Of a stretch of DNA of 64,000 nucleotides, positions 1 to 7,464 are shown one piece after another. Numbering within the stretch: the first letter of the stretch is position 1; every line of letters starts with the position of its first letter. Position numbers and translations under genes: made by a program. The stretch is from CAG-238 sp934277695 (GTDB taxonomy: Bacteria; Bacillota; Clostridia; Peptostreptococcales; Anaerovoracaceae). The stretch lies in assembly GCA_934277695.1 (NCBI GenBank), contig CAKQVG010000001.1, positions 1-64,000 on the forward strand, read 5' to 3'. The notes under the pieces are model-generated. The model did not search any database, was not told the origin of the DNA, and saw nothing but the letters and a program-made list of their open reading frames with translations.

Positions 1-107
1 AATTTACGATTTCTGTAATACTCCAATTCCTCCCGAAGTTCTGCATTCTCTTTTTCCAGCTCCTCAATTCTTTTTAATGCCTCTTCAAGTGTTACAGTTT
101 TCTCCAT
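1..107 (-). CDS. N-terminal end of a coiled-coil, transposase-like protein (runs off the window)
   Basis: A minus-strand frame opens with ATG at 107 and reads METVTLEEALKR-like residues (actual start MEKTVTLEEALKRIEEL) followed by a Glu/Lys/Leu heptad-like stretch, then leaves the window at base 1. Only 35 residues are visible. Short leucine-zipper starts of this kind are common in insertion-sequence transposases and their helper proteins, but nothing catalytic can be seen, so the family is not established. It lies beside other mobile-element debris, which is the main support for the transposase guess. Confidence 0.35.
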   Translation of the reverse strand, partial: MEKTVTLEEALKRIEELEKENAELREELEYYRNRK

Positions 108-325
108 TACCCTGTCCTCCATTCATGTCATTTTCGTTTTGTCTATATTATAAATATCTGTGTTTCTTTAGTCAATCTGATTTTGTCATGTTATGTCATT
201 TTGTACAATAGCTTTCATACAATCGATAATTCCGGTCCATATTTTAAAATCAGCGTTATCCATCCTGTAGTGTTAATTCCCCCTTGTAGACATGTTCTTA
301 ATTAGCTATATCTGAGCAACAAAAT

Positions 326-380
326 AAGGCTTTCCGAGAGGCTCGTTATACCTTGCAACGATAGTCTTTCAGAAAGTCTT
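326..380 (-). terminator. Possible terminator hairpin after the RhuM-like gene
   Basis: AAGACTTTC and GAAAGCCTT (minus strand) can pair around a structured loop, and the 3' arm is followed by TATTTTG. It lies about 75 bases past the RhuM stop. The rest of 108-455 is AT-rich and I see no gene in it. Confidence 0.35.
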
Positions 381-455
381 ATAATTACTACACTCTATTT
401 ACTTGTCGACCTTGGTAAGATAGAAATTTACCAGAAAATTTTAATGGCGATGCTG

Positions 456-1394
456 CTACTTCTTCGCATTCTCTTCCAGTTCCAGCATATACTTATCAAA
501 ATCAGACATAAATAATCTGTCCTGAATCACACGATATTTTTCAAATTCTGTCTCAGCGTGGAGTTTGGCTTGTTCTGCACTTATCTTGCCCGCTCCTGTG
601 AGAATTTCGGTACCGTTAAATTCGAGGAAACCGTCAAGTCTCTTTGCCCAATCTTCCATACTCATAGGAATATGACGTTCAGCTTGCAATTCGGCATAGT
701 CGAGATAAAGCGATACAATACGTTCTAAAAAGGACAATTCTTTTTCTGTAAGATAATTTTTTGCAACAGACACATCGCTTTTAACTATTTTCCCATCTGG
801 AGCATTCTCCCAGGATGTTAGTCCCATATGTTGTTTTTCTGCATCCGCTCGTTCAACAATCAGTTCAGCAGCAGTATGTCTGTGAGTAGCATAATGCATT
901 TTATTCTGCACAGTTTTGAAAAAGAGTCTTGTAGTTTTTGCGTCTTTATCATAATCAAAAGCTGTTGCATAAAGGTCAGTTACTTTTTGATAGAACTTAC
1001 GCTCAGACAGGCGAATCTCACGAATGTACTCTAACTGACGGTCAAAATATTCATCTGTGAACATCGTGCCCTTTTTCAGACGGGCTACATCCATTGTCCA
1101 ACCCTGAATGGTATAGTCTTTTACGATCTGCCCTGCCCATTTACGGAATCGTACGGCTCTTTCGTTATTAATTTTAAAACCAACAGCAATAATCGCCTGG
1201 AGATTATAGTGATTTGTTTGATAATTCTTCCCGTCGGCGGCAGTTATTAAGTATTTCTTAATAACTGAATTCTCGACTAATTCGCTATCGTCAAATATTC
1301 TTTTCAGATGTTGATTGATTGCGGGTACAGAAACATCATACAATGCGGCCATCATCTTCTGTGTCAGCCATATATTTTCATCCTCGTAGCGCAT
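456..1394 (-). CDS. RhuM-family protein, N-terminus truncated
   Basis: The 312 residues match the RhuM (virulence protein) family: near the start is WLTQKMMAALYDVSVPAINQH, a helix-turn-helix-like segment, followed by the block ending YTIQGWTMD that is typical of the family, and the C-terminus looks complete. RhuM proteins occur in pathogenicity islands and conjugative elements; their biochemical role is not known. Family members normally have 10-20 more residues before this point. In the same frame the homologous residues continue upstream (DQQDSVE) but meet a TAA at about 1423 with no start codon between, and the upstream DNA is a ParB fragment instead. The gene therefore looks 5'-truncated by recombination; the ATG at 1394 has no obvious ribosome binding site and may not be used well. 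Confidence 0.7.
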   Translation of the reverse strand: MRYEDENIWLTQKMMAALYDVSVPAINQHLKRIFDDSELVENSVIKKYLITAADGKNYQTNHYNLQAIIAVGFKINNERAVRFRKWAGQIVKDYTIQGWTMDVARLKKGTMFTDEYFDRQLEYIREIRLSERKFYQKVTDLYATAFDYDKDAKTTRLFFKTVQNKMHYATHRHTAAELIVERADAEKQHMGLTSWENAPDGKIVKSDVSVAKNYLTEKELSFLERIVSLYLDYAELQAERHIPMSMEDWAKRLDGFLEFNGTEILTGAGKISAEQAKLHAETEFEKYRVIQDRLFMSDFDKYMLELEENAKK

Positions 1395-1417
1395 CTCAAC
1401 GCTGTCCTGCTGGTCAC

Positions 1418-1573
1418 CTATTTACCGGCCGGAAAAGAACGAACGATTATCGGTTCAAGCAATCCGTTTTCTTTTATGCTTTCTGTTAATTCTTGCTGCT
1501 CAATTCCGTTTCTTTCCTTAAACGGATGATTTTCAAAAGGAACGAGTAAATCTATGCTTATGTTTTTTATCAT
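1418..1573 (-). pseudogene. ParB/Spo0J-like partition protein, first 51 codons only
   Basis: ATG at 1573, preceded by GGAGG, opens 51 codons (MIKNISIDLLVPFENHPF then a KENGLLEPIIVR block) before a TAG at 1418. This is the N-terminal part of the ParB nuclease-like fold found in element-borne ParB proteins, which are usually more than 250 residues. The reading frame is cut exactly where the truncated RhuM frame begins, so it is a stub left by a deletion or insertion. ParB next to RepA fits the partition/replication module of a Tn1549-like or plasmid element. Confidence 0.6.
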
Positions 1574-1669
1574 TTTAACCTCCATATATATTCTTTTCTC
1601 GGCTGGTAACAGTCTTAATCTTCTAAGTCTTATTACCTTCCGTTATTCGGAAATCAAGAAAACCGAAAA

Positions 1670-2005
1670 TCAGAATTGCTTCAGATAAATAATGCTCGGT
1701 TTACCTTGACCTTGCTTTTTGCGAAGTATTAAGTCTGAAGTTTCAAGTTCTGAGAACAATTTGCATATTTTTTCGTGACCGAAATGCAGTTTTTCTTGGA
1801 CAGACTTTATCGTAAAATACTGATATACTCTGCCTTGATTATCTATCCAACCGTTTTTGACGGACAAATACATTCGGTCAAGCAAAAGTCCGTACAGCAT
1901 TTTCGCATCGGTTGAAACAGATTTGTACTTTTCTTCAAATAACGCTTTCGGTACTTTGTAGAAAGCAAAGTTTTTAGCATCCGATATTTTGAAATATTTG
2001 TTCAC
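1670..2005 (-). CDS. RepA_N-type replication initiator, N-terminal domain only
   Basis: The 111 residues contain the RepA_N domain of Gram-positive plasmid and ICE initiators: FYKVPKALFEEKYKSVS, a winged-helix segment near residues 60-95, and a typical TSDLILRKKQGQGKPSIIYL end. Full initiators of this family have 250-350 residues, so the C-terminal half is missing. Bare N-terminal domains are also found in some Tn1549-like elements, so this could be an intact short version. It sits just upstream of the ParB stub in transcription order, forming the remains of a replication/partition module. Confidence 0.75.
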   Translation of the reverse strand: MNKYFKISDAKNFAFYKVPKALFEEKYKSVSTDAKMLYGLLLDRMYLSVKNGWIDNQGRVYQYFTIKSVQEKLHFGHEKICKLFSELETSDLILRKKQGQGKPSIIYLKQF

Positions 2006-2101
2006 TGTATCACCTCTGTTTCTGTATTGATTTGGTGCTGAAATCGGTAATTTTTTCTTTTCTATCGGCTTTTTATTGAAAGCAACTATCGCTATATTAA
2101 A

Positions 2102-2311
2102 TTAACCGCTGTCATCATATTCACGGCGATTTTTAACGCTTTTTGTGCCTCTTTTGGATTTGTACTTCGGGCAGAAAACAACGATTGCCTTGTGGCTTTG
2201 CTTGCATTTGTTTTTGCATTTAAGGCAAAGGCTGTTGTATGTCCTTCTGCCTGTTTCGGGATTTATGAAAAAATCCCATTCTTGTTTTGCTTTCTTTGAT
2301 AATCTCGGCAT
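2102..2311 (-). CDS. Small Cys-rich (zinc-ribbon-like) mobile-element protein
   Basis: The 69 residues start MPRLSKKAKQEW and carry CLKCKNKC plus a further Cys in VFCPKYKSK, a spacing able to hold a metal ion. Short proteins of this pattern are frequent beside repA/parB in Clostridia conjugative elements; no function has been assigned as far as I know. An AAGGGAG site lies about ten bases before the ATG at 2311. It is rich in Lys and Arg, so nucleic-acid binding is possible, but that is inference. Confidence 0.6.
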   Translation of the reverse strand: MPRLSKKAKQEWDFFINPETGRRTYNSLCLKCKNKCKQSHKAIVVFCPKYKSKRGTKSVKNRREYDDSG

Positions 2312-2322
2312 TGTAAAAAACT

Positions 2323-2509
2323 CCCTTCACTTGTTAGAACCGGGAGAGCCAAAATAGGGGGATGCTTTCCGGAAAATTCATAAACATTTAACATTTGCCC
2401 CTCCACTCATTTGGACAACGGGAGCCGAAATGCACACCCAAAATTGCCGATTTAACGGAAATTTTTTAAAAAAATATTTTTACCCCTCTACTTGTTTGAA
2501 CCGAGAACG
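2323..2509 (-). repeat. Three degenerate copies of a 24-27 bp leader motif
   Basis: Copies at 2323-2346, 2398-2424 and 2483-2509 share, on the minus strand, GGTTCnAACAAGTnnAGGGG with a few changes. Each copy ends in a purine-rich AGGGG that could serve as a ribosome binding site; the first lies directly before the small Cys-rich gene. They could be iteron-like binding sites near repA or duplicated translation leaders. Confidence 0.35.
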
Positions 2510-2926
2510 AAAAAAGTCAGGGTGTTTTGACGAAAAAATTTGTAAAAAAAATGAAGTCCTTCGTTTATTGAAAGTTCAAAAAACGAAGGACCGGGTTCGT
2601 AAAAATATTAAATTGTAATTGCAATGCACAAATTTAGCGAGCAGACCATTTGTATATCCACATCATACAAACGGTAATTTTAGGGGCTACCCTAAGACCC
2701 GTTGAAAATATTATGTAATATCAGTTACGCATAGAATTATTAAAATTTTGAGAGTGGAAATCATATGTGTTATATGCTGGCCTAAAAAATAACAGAGATA
2801 GAACTTATAAGAATTGGAAAAATCAGAAGAAGTATTATTTTGAATATGAATGAGGAGCATGTAGAGCAACTTTTGCAAATGTTGTTGAATTATAAGGAAT
2901 ATTTGAAAAGTGAATATGATTACAAA
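2510..2926. other. Gene-poor AT-rich spacer with one stem-rich patch
   Basis: No convincing gene. At about 2650-2700 there are two nested dyads: TTTGTAT pairing with ATACAAA, and TAGGG-GCTA-CCCTA flanked by ACGG and CCGT. Such a patch may be a remnant of an origin of transfer or a recombination site of the decayed element, but nothing proves this. Confidence 0.3.
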
Positions 2927-2957
2927 AAAGGGGCTGTCGCACAAAGACAGCCCCTTT
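2927..2957 (-). terminator. Rho-independent terminator of the restriction-modification operon
   Basis: A perfect 12-bp stem, AAAGGGGCTGTC pairing with GACAGCCCCTTT around a 7-base loop, is followed on the minus strand by a T-run. It lies five bases beyond the methyltransferase stop. Confidence 0.9.
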
Positions 2958-2961
2958 CGAT

Positions 2962-3954
2962 TTACTGCTGTAATTGTTCCTTGATTGAAAGTGCGATTTC
3001 ATAAGCAAGGTTGACAGGAACAGCATTTCCTATCATCTTATATCCATCATTTACGTTATCGTATAAAAATTTGAACGAATCAGGAAAGCCTTGAACTCTC
3101 GCAACCTCTCTAACAGTCATACGTCGATATAAATGTTCATATCCTTCCGCATATTGATAACGATTATGTCCGACATGAATCATTTTTGGCGCTTGTGGAT
3201 GCAATTGACACTGGCGACCTGATGCTTGAACCGTAAATGCTTGTTCATCCCAGTTTTTAACTCTATTTCTGCTCATAAAAATCGGAGAAAAAGCACCTGT
3301 GAAATACTCATTATTATTCACGGCATCGGGATTGTGGTGGTTTTTATCCGCTGATGGAACGGCAGTTTCCTGTAAATCCCAAATAATATCACGGAGAGTT
3401 ATTTTCTTTTCATCATCTTCTGTGCTTCCTTTGGGGAAAACAAAGCCAATATCAAGGTCTTTTCTAAAACCGATGTAGAAAACCCTTTTCCTTTCTTCTG
3501 CTACACCGTAATCTTTGGCATTTACCAATGTCACCGAAACATTATATCCCGATTCTTCAAACATTGAAATGATATTTTGAACTGCTTCATTGTGGCGATT
3601 TGCTAACATTCCAGAAACATTTTCGGCAAGGAAGAATTTCGGTTTCACCTGTCGCAAAATTCTTATGTAGTCATAAAACAACTGACCTCTGGCATCTTCA
3701 ATACCACGGAGAGAACCAGCTTCAGACCAAGACTGGCAAGGAGGTCCGCCAATAATTCCATCAACATCAGCAGGAAAGTCCTCCGCTTTTATATTGCGAA
3801 TATCTCCCTCAATAAGTTTTGTGTTCGGGTGATTTACTTTGAATGTTTCCCATATGGTTTTGTCATATTCATTGGCAATGGGAATTTCAAAACCTGCCTT
3901 TTCAAAACCTAAATCCAAACCACCGCAGCCCGAAAACAAACTTATAACTTTCAT
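2962..3954 (-). CDS. DNA cytosine-5 methyltransferase, HaeIII type (GGCC)
   Basis: This 330-residue enzyme transfers a methyl group from S-adenosylmethionine to C5 of cytosine and protects the host from its partner nuclease. Motif I is LFSGCGGLDLGF at residues 6-17; motif IV is GGPPCQSW with catalytic Cys73 (Cys71 in M.HaeIII); ENV (motif VI), ERKRVFYIGFR (VIII), and GNAVPVNLAYEIA (X) are present. The target-recognition region reads VKNWDEQAFTVQASGRQC and LHPQAP, very close to my memory of M.HaeIII, so GGCC specificity is likely. It starts 11 bases after the endonuclease stop and ends at a strong terminator, so the two form an operon with the nuclease gene first. Confidence 0.92.
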   Translation of the reverse strand: MKVISLFSGCGGLDLGFEKAGFEIPIANEYDKTIWETFKVNHPNTKLIEGDIRNIKAEDFPADVDGIIGGPPCQSWSEAGSLRGIEDARGQLFYDYIRILRQVKPKFFLAENVSGMLANRHNEAVQNIISMFEESGYNVSVTLVNAKDYGVAEERKRVFYIGFRKDLDIGFVFPKGSTEDDEKKITLRDIIWDLQETAVPSADKNHHNPDAVNNNEYFTGAFSPIFMSRNRVKNWDEQAFTVQASGRQCQLHPQAPKMIHVGHNRYQYAEGYEHLYRRMTVREVARVQGFPDSFKFLYDNVNDGYKMIGNAVPVNLAYEIALSIKEQLQQ

Positions 3955-3965
3955 ATTGACTCTCC

Positions 3966-4805
3966 TTATATGCTAAATGTAATCAGTTTCGCATCCACCA
4001 GTTTCGCCGGATTGTCCGGGTTTTTCACTCTGACATTTTTAATTTCAAAACTATCCTTGTGGATGCTTGTAATAAGAGCAGTATTATCAAAGGTGTTCCA
4101 CTTATCATTGTTTATCACACACATAAAAGTGAAGTTCTTACTGAAATCCCTTTGATAGACATAATCAAATACTTTCCACGGATTTTCAATTCCCCACATT
4201 CCACGGACTCGCATATATGTAATTCCGAGAGGGTCAACCCTGTTTATGTGTCCAAGTTCCTTTGATTCAGCAAAATCAACTCCGTGAATTGCTTCAACCC
4301 CATCTTTGATTGTTTTCTTTATTCTACTGTAACACTCTTCACTGGCACAATAGTCAAGACCATAAACCATAGAAAGATGTTTGAGATTATTGTTTGTTTT
4401 ATCAACGACACCAACAGCATATATCATATCTTTCTCAGTCCAGTCCTCGGCACTTTTACAAGCGGCGGAAATCATCGGACTGTTGCTTGAAAGAATATGC
4501 TTAGGATAACTCGAATTCAAAGCAAGAGCAGCATTGTTGGTTTCAATCTTTTTAACTTCAATAGCATCACCGCCACAAATCATCGCATCCGGAGGGTTAC
4601 TGTTATTACCAAGATAAGAAAAAACCTCGCTTAGCTTCTCTAAGCGGTCGGTTTCGTTCATTTCAAAAGAATCGGCAAAAAGGTCTTTGATATATTCTTC
4701 AAGGGCATCTCCGGCATTGTTTGCCCTGTTTCTGCCTTGATAATATTCTACCAGTTCAACAACCGGGTGATTCACCAAATTGTAAATCGCGTTTATTATA
4801 TTCAT
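3966..4805 (-). CDS. Type II restriction endonuclease, NgoPII family (GGCC)
   Basis: The 279 residues match the RE_NgoPII family. A PD-(D/E)xK nuclease site is visible as Pro72-Asp73 followed by Glu83-Val-Lys85 in GGDAIEVKKIE; ALALNSSYPKHIL just after it is a family signature. NgoPII cuts GGCC, in agreement with the HaeIII-like methyltransferase that follows 11 bases downstream. Length is normal for the family and no frameshift is seen, so the system appears intact. An AAGGAGTGCAAAGAG site precedes the ATG at 4805. It lies in an element-derived island next to an AIPR defence gene. Confidence 0.88.
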   Translation of the reverse strand: MNIINAIYNLVNHPVVELVEYYQGRNRANNAGDALEEYIKDLFADSFEMNETDRLEKLSEVFSYLGNNSNPPDAMICGGDAIEVKKIETNNAALALNSSYPKHILSSNSPMISAACKSAEDWTEKDMIYAVGVVDKTNNNLKHLSMVYGLDYCASEECYSRIKKTIKDGVEAIHGVDFAESKELGHINRVDPLGITYMRVRGMWGIENPWKVFDYVYQRDFSKNFTFMCVINNDKWNTFDNTALITSIHKDSFEIKNVRVKNPDNPAKLVDAKLITFSI

Positions 4806-4888
4806 CTCTTTGCACTCCTTTTGTTACTATATTCCAGTCTATTCTACCACGGAATTTGATTTTCTTCAAGTAAATCAAATTGAAAAAG

Positions 4889-4928
4889 AAGCAGTACAAA
4901 GAAATTCCAAAAAATCTTTGTACTGCTT
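4889..4928 (-). terminator. Terminator after the 79-residue gene
   Basis: AAGCAGTACAAAGA pairs perfectly with TCTTTGTACTGCTT (14 bp) around 12 bases; CTTTTTC follows on the minus strand. It starts 22 bases past the stop of the small gene at 4950. Confidence 0.8.
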
Positions 4929-4949
4929 TAATCAATTTTTCTGATAATT

Positions 4950-5189
4950 TTATAATTCTATCATTTTATTACTTCCAAGTTTTCGGTCGTATCGTTCTAT
5001 CTGGCTTTTCAAAATCTCAATGAGTATATAGTTGTCGTCAAGAGAATTTTCCAGTAGTTCGATACGGTCTTTTAATTTTCGAGTTTCTTCTTCGTAGTCC
5101 ACAAAAAGAATATGTATGCAAGACATCAAAGCATAGCAACCGATTTGGACAACCTGTCCATAATTGGTCTGCTTGCTAAGATTATGCAT
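4950..5189 (-). CDS. Hypothetical 79-residue protein with coiled-coil C-half
   Basis: I do not recognise this protein. Residues 1-30 are mixed and slightly hydrophobic (VVQIGCYALMSCIHILF) and the rest is a charged heptad-like helix (EEETRKLKDRIELLENSL). It is bracketed by two good terminators, one at 5213-5251 upstream and one at 4889-4928 downstream, which supports a separate transcription unit. No clear ribosome binding site precedes the ATG at 5189, so the start is uncertain. It lies between the restriction operon and TnpV; no role is proposed. Confidence 0.45.
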   Translation of the reverse strand: MHNLSKQTNYGQVVQIGCYALMSCIHILFVDYEEETRKLKDRIELLENSLDDNYILIEILKSQIERYDRKLGSNKMIEL

Positions 5190-5212
5190 TGCAACTTGGC
5201 AAACAAAATTTT

Positions 5213-5251
5213 AGGCACAGCCTACTGGAATTTTCTCCGTAAGTTGTGCCT
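5213..5251 (-). terminator. Terminator after tnpV
   Basis: AGGCACA...GTAC-side arms (5213-5225 and 5239-5251) form an imperfect 12-bp stem just past the tnpV stop, followed on the minus strand by AAAATTTTG. Confidence 0.7.
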
Positions 5252-5256
5252 TGTTT

Positions 5257-5631
5257 TTAGTTGTATATTACTTGTTCATTAACAATTTCCATTGCTCGAT
5301 TGCAAATATTATTCATCTTTTGCACCCATAACATTGGGTTATCCGATTTCAATTTTTCCGTAACATTTTCTTTTTCGGCAAGGTCTTTTACCAACCGAGA
5401 AAAAAGATTTTGAGCCTGTTCTTCGATGTCGGCAAGATATGAATTGAGCTTACCGCTTGTCAGCAAATTGTAGTAACGCACTTTATGATTTTGCTTCAAA
5501 TATCGTTTGTGCCTCATTGCCCATACGCCGATATTCGTTTCTTTTTCTTCCGCCGGTAACGAAAGATTAGGCAAAAGATAATCTCCGACCTGCGTATAAG
5601 TACCACCGTTATTTTCAAAAATTGTTTTCAT
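5257..5631 (-). CDS. tnpV: TnpV-family transposon-encoded protein
   Basis: The 124 residues from ATG 5631 match TnpV: a start MKTIFENNGGTYTQVGDYLL, the core block LTSGKLNSYLADIEEQA and an end with NNICNRAMEIVNEQVIY. TnpV proteins are found in Clostridia transposons such as Tn4451 relatives and within ICEs; their exact role is not known. The AAGGAGGTTTTAAT leader just before 5631 fixes this start, although the frame is open 33 codons further. It lies 67 bases after the AIPR gene and probably shares its transcript. Confidence 0.85.
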   Translation of the reverse strand: MKTIFENNGGTYTQVGDYLLPNLSLPAEEKETNIGVWAMRHKRYLKQNHKVRYYNLLTSGKLNSYLADIEEQAQNLFSRLVKDLAEKENVTEKLKSDNPMLWVQKMNNICNRAMEIVNEQVIYN

Positions 5632-5698
5632 ATTAAAACCTCCTTGTATTTGGTAACACCATTTTACAAGGAGATCTTTACTTTGTCGAATGTGCGGA

Positions 5699-7447
5699 TT
5701 AATCCGCAGTCCAACGGGATTCAAAATCATCTTTATCCATACTTAATCCATCATTTAAGCTTTCAAGAATTTGTTTGCCATTCGGCATCATTTTGAGTGT
5801 TGTTAAATAATTGCGGATTGCACCTCTTATGTCTTTTAAAGAAGCTTTTGATTTAATCCAGTTTTGAGGAACGAACATCTTACCGTTATCCATTGCCTCT
5901 GCCGATGCGTTTTCCATCGCCATATTTAAACAATTACCTGCCATATCTATAACGGTATCTAATAGATTTTCAGAGGCAAGTTTTTTCAAAGCAACAGAAG
6001 GCGACGGAACAGAATCGTTCATCTTGTTAATCTCACATAAAATAACAGAAATTGAATAAAGATGGTGATATGGAGCATAAGCTTTCATTGCTAAAAGCGT
6101 TTCATTTAACCCCATTGGGTTATCTTTATTCCACTTTTCATAAAGTTTATTAAACATCACATTTAAAGCTTGAACATTTTCCGGAGAGTAATCTCTGTGA
6201 AACAGTTGGTCAAAATACTTGTCGAATATTTTTGTTTCACTATATGAGATTGTAGGTCTTTGTGAATGCCAAGCAATAAGTTGTTTTCCTAAATCTGTCA
6301 AATTAACAATATGAGAAGTATTATACTTGACCGAATCCACTTTTTCGCCACGTTTAGTAACAAAGTATCCGTCAGTATAGAATTGTTCGTAAGCTTTTTT
6401 CAATGCAAGAACTGATTTATCATTACTACGAAGGTCTCTTGCTTTAACAGCACTTTGGCTGTTAGTCGAGGTGCTGATATTATCCGCTCTATCCGAATCG
6501 CTAATTTCATAAAATCTAAACATTACATAAGCATCATCTGCTTTTTTCGCCGATTCACTGCAGCTAAACATTGTGTTAAGCGACTGACAACCGTTTACTA
6601 CATTCAACTCTTTCACCGATAATATATTATCGTGAATTGTCATTTGTGAACAGATTGCCGTTATACCGTTATGTAAGAAGAAAAAGTCACTTGCGTCCTT
6701 TTTTATGGTTTGAGCAATGCCTTTATTTACTTTATTGCTTGTACCTAATGATTGACGAACATTTTTACGAAACAAACTTCCGTCTTTAATTCCCGGAATT
6801 TTAATACATTCTTTAAGCGGTAAAGCAACTATAACAGCTTTTGTATCTCCGATAGTAAGTTCCATATATTTTCCGTCTTCAAGCACAAATTCGTGATTAA
6901 TATATGGTCTGTTTTTATTTAATGCTTCGTCATATTTAAATTTTAGAGTATCATTATCAATTACATTGAGATTAGCTTGCAGCACTTCACTCTCAGCGAG
7001 TTCTCTTTGAAAAGCAGAAAGGTCTGCTTTTGCCGACTCTGTAAGTTCTGATGTAGTAATAAGCTCAAAACAAATTTCGTAATCATCTTCAATAGCATTT
7101 GCCATTTCATTAATTTTAACTTGCAGTTTTTGATTTGCTCCATCCTGCAGATGAATTAAATCCTTTACTTGAATCCAAGAAGAAAGTACTTCTCGTAAAG
7201 GTGCAGAATCTACAGAATCGCCGCTATAAAACTTGCCCTGAATTATATAAATAGTTGACGATTGATTATCTATATATACAGCATCAATTTGCTTATCGCC
7301 TGCCCCATCGGTAATGCAATCTTTTGTTTCGTATGTATCAAGGTTATGTATGTTGCGAAGATACCAAGCAACAAATCTCTGTCCGTCATTTGGATAATTT
7401 TGCTGGTAGTATTCTTGGGATATTTCTGACAGGATTTTATTATACAT
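5699..7447 (-). CDS. AIPR-family abortive phage infection protein
   Basis: The 582 residues fit the AIPR family, linked to phage resistance. The N-terminal 150 residues look like a Mrr-type PD-(D/E)xK nuclease: GDKQIDAVYID then a strand with IIQGKFY (Gln in place of the acidic residue, Lys kept). The central AIPR signature is clear: SLFRKNVRQSLG, FFFLHNGITAI and LNVVNGCQSL, followed by ARDLRSNDKS. The start is set at ATG 7447, eight bases after GGAGG; an upstream TTG at 7462 would include the ribosome site. It is the first intact gene left of rlmD, with a 17-base gap, so it sits right at the edge of the integrated segment. With the GGCC restriction system it makes a small defence island. Confidence 0.85.
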   Translation of the reverse strand: MYNKILSEISQEYYQQNYPNDGQRFVAWYLRNIHNLDTYETKDCITDGAGDKQIDAVYIDNQSSTIYIIQGKFYSGDSVDSAPLREVLSSWIQVKDLIHLQDGANQKLQVKINEMANAIEDDYEICFELITTSELTESAKADLSAFQRELAESEVLQANLNVIDNDTLKFKYDEALNKNRPYINHEFVLEDGKYMELTIGDTKAVIVALPLKECIKIPGIKDGSLFRKNVRQSLGTSNKVNKGIAQTIKKDASDFFFLHNGITAICSQMTIHDNILSVKELNVVNGCQSLNTMFSCSESAKKADDAYVMFRFYEISDSDRADNISTSTNSQSAVKARDLRSNDKSVLALKKAYEQFYTDGYFVTKRGEKVDSVKYNTSHIVNLTDLGKQLIAWHSQRPTISYSETKIFDKYFDQLFHRDYSPENVQALNVMFNKLYEKWNKDNPMGLNETLLAMKAYAPYHHLYSISVILCEINKMNDSVPSPSVALKKLASENLLDTVIDMAGNCLNMAMENASAEAMDNGKMFVPQNWIKSKASLKDIRGAIRNYLTTLKMMPNGKQILESLNDGLSMDKDDFESRWTAD

Positions 7448-7464
7448 CGTGATTACCTCCAAAA

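Noticed and set aside
7448..7462. TTG start five codons upstream for the AIPR protein
   Set aside because: This start would place the GGAGG ribosome site inside the coding region; ATG 7447 is correctly spaced. The same reasoning applies to TTG starts before ntpA and kce.
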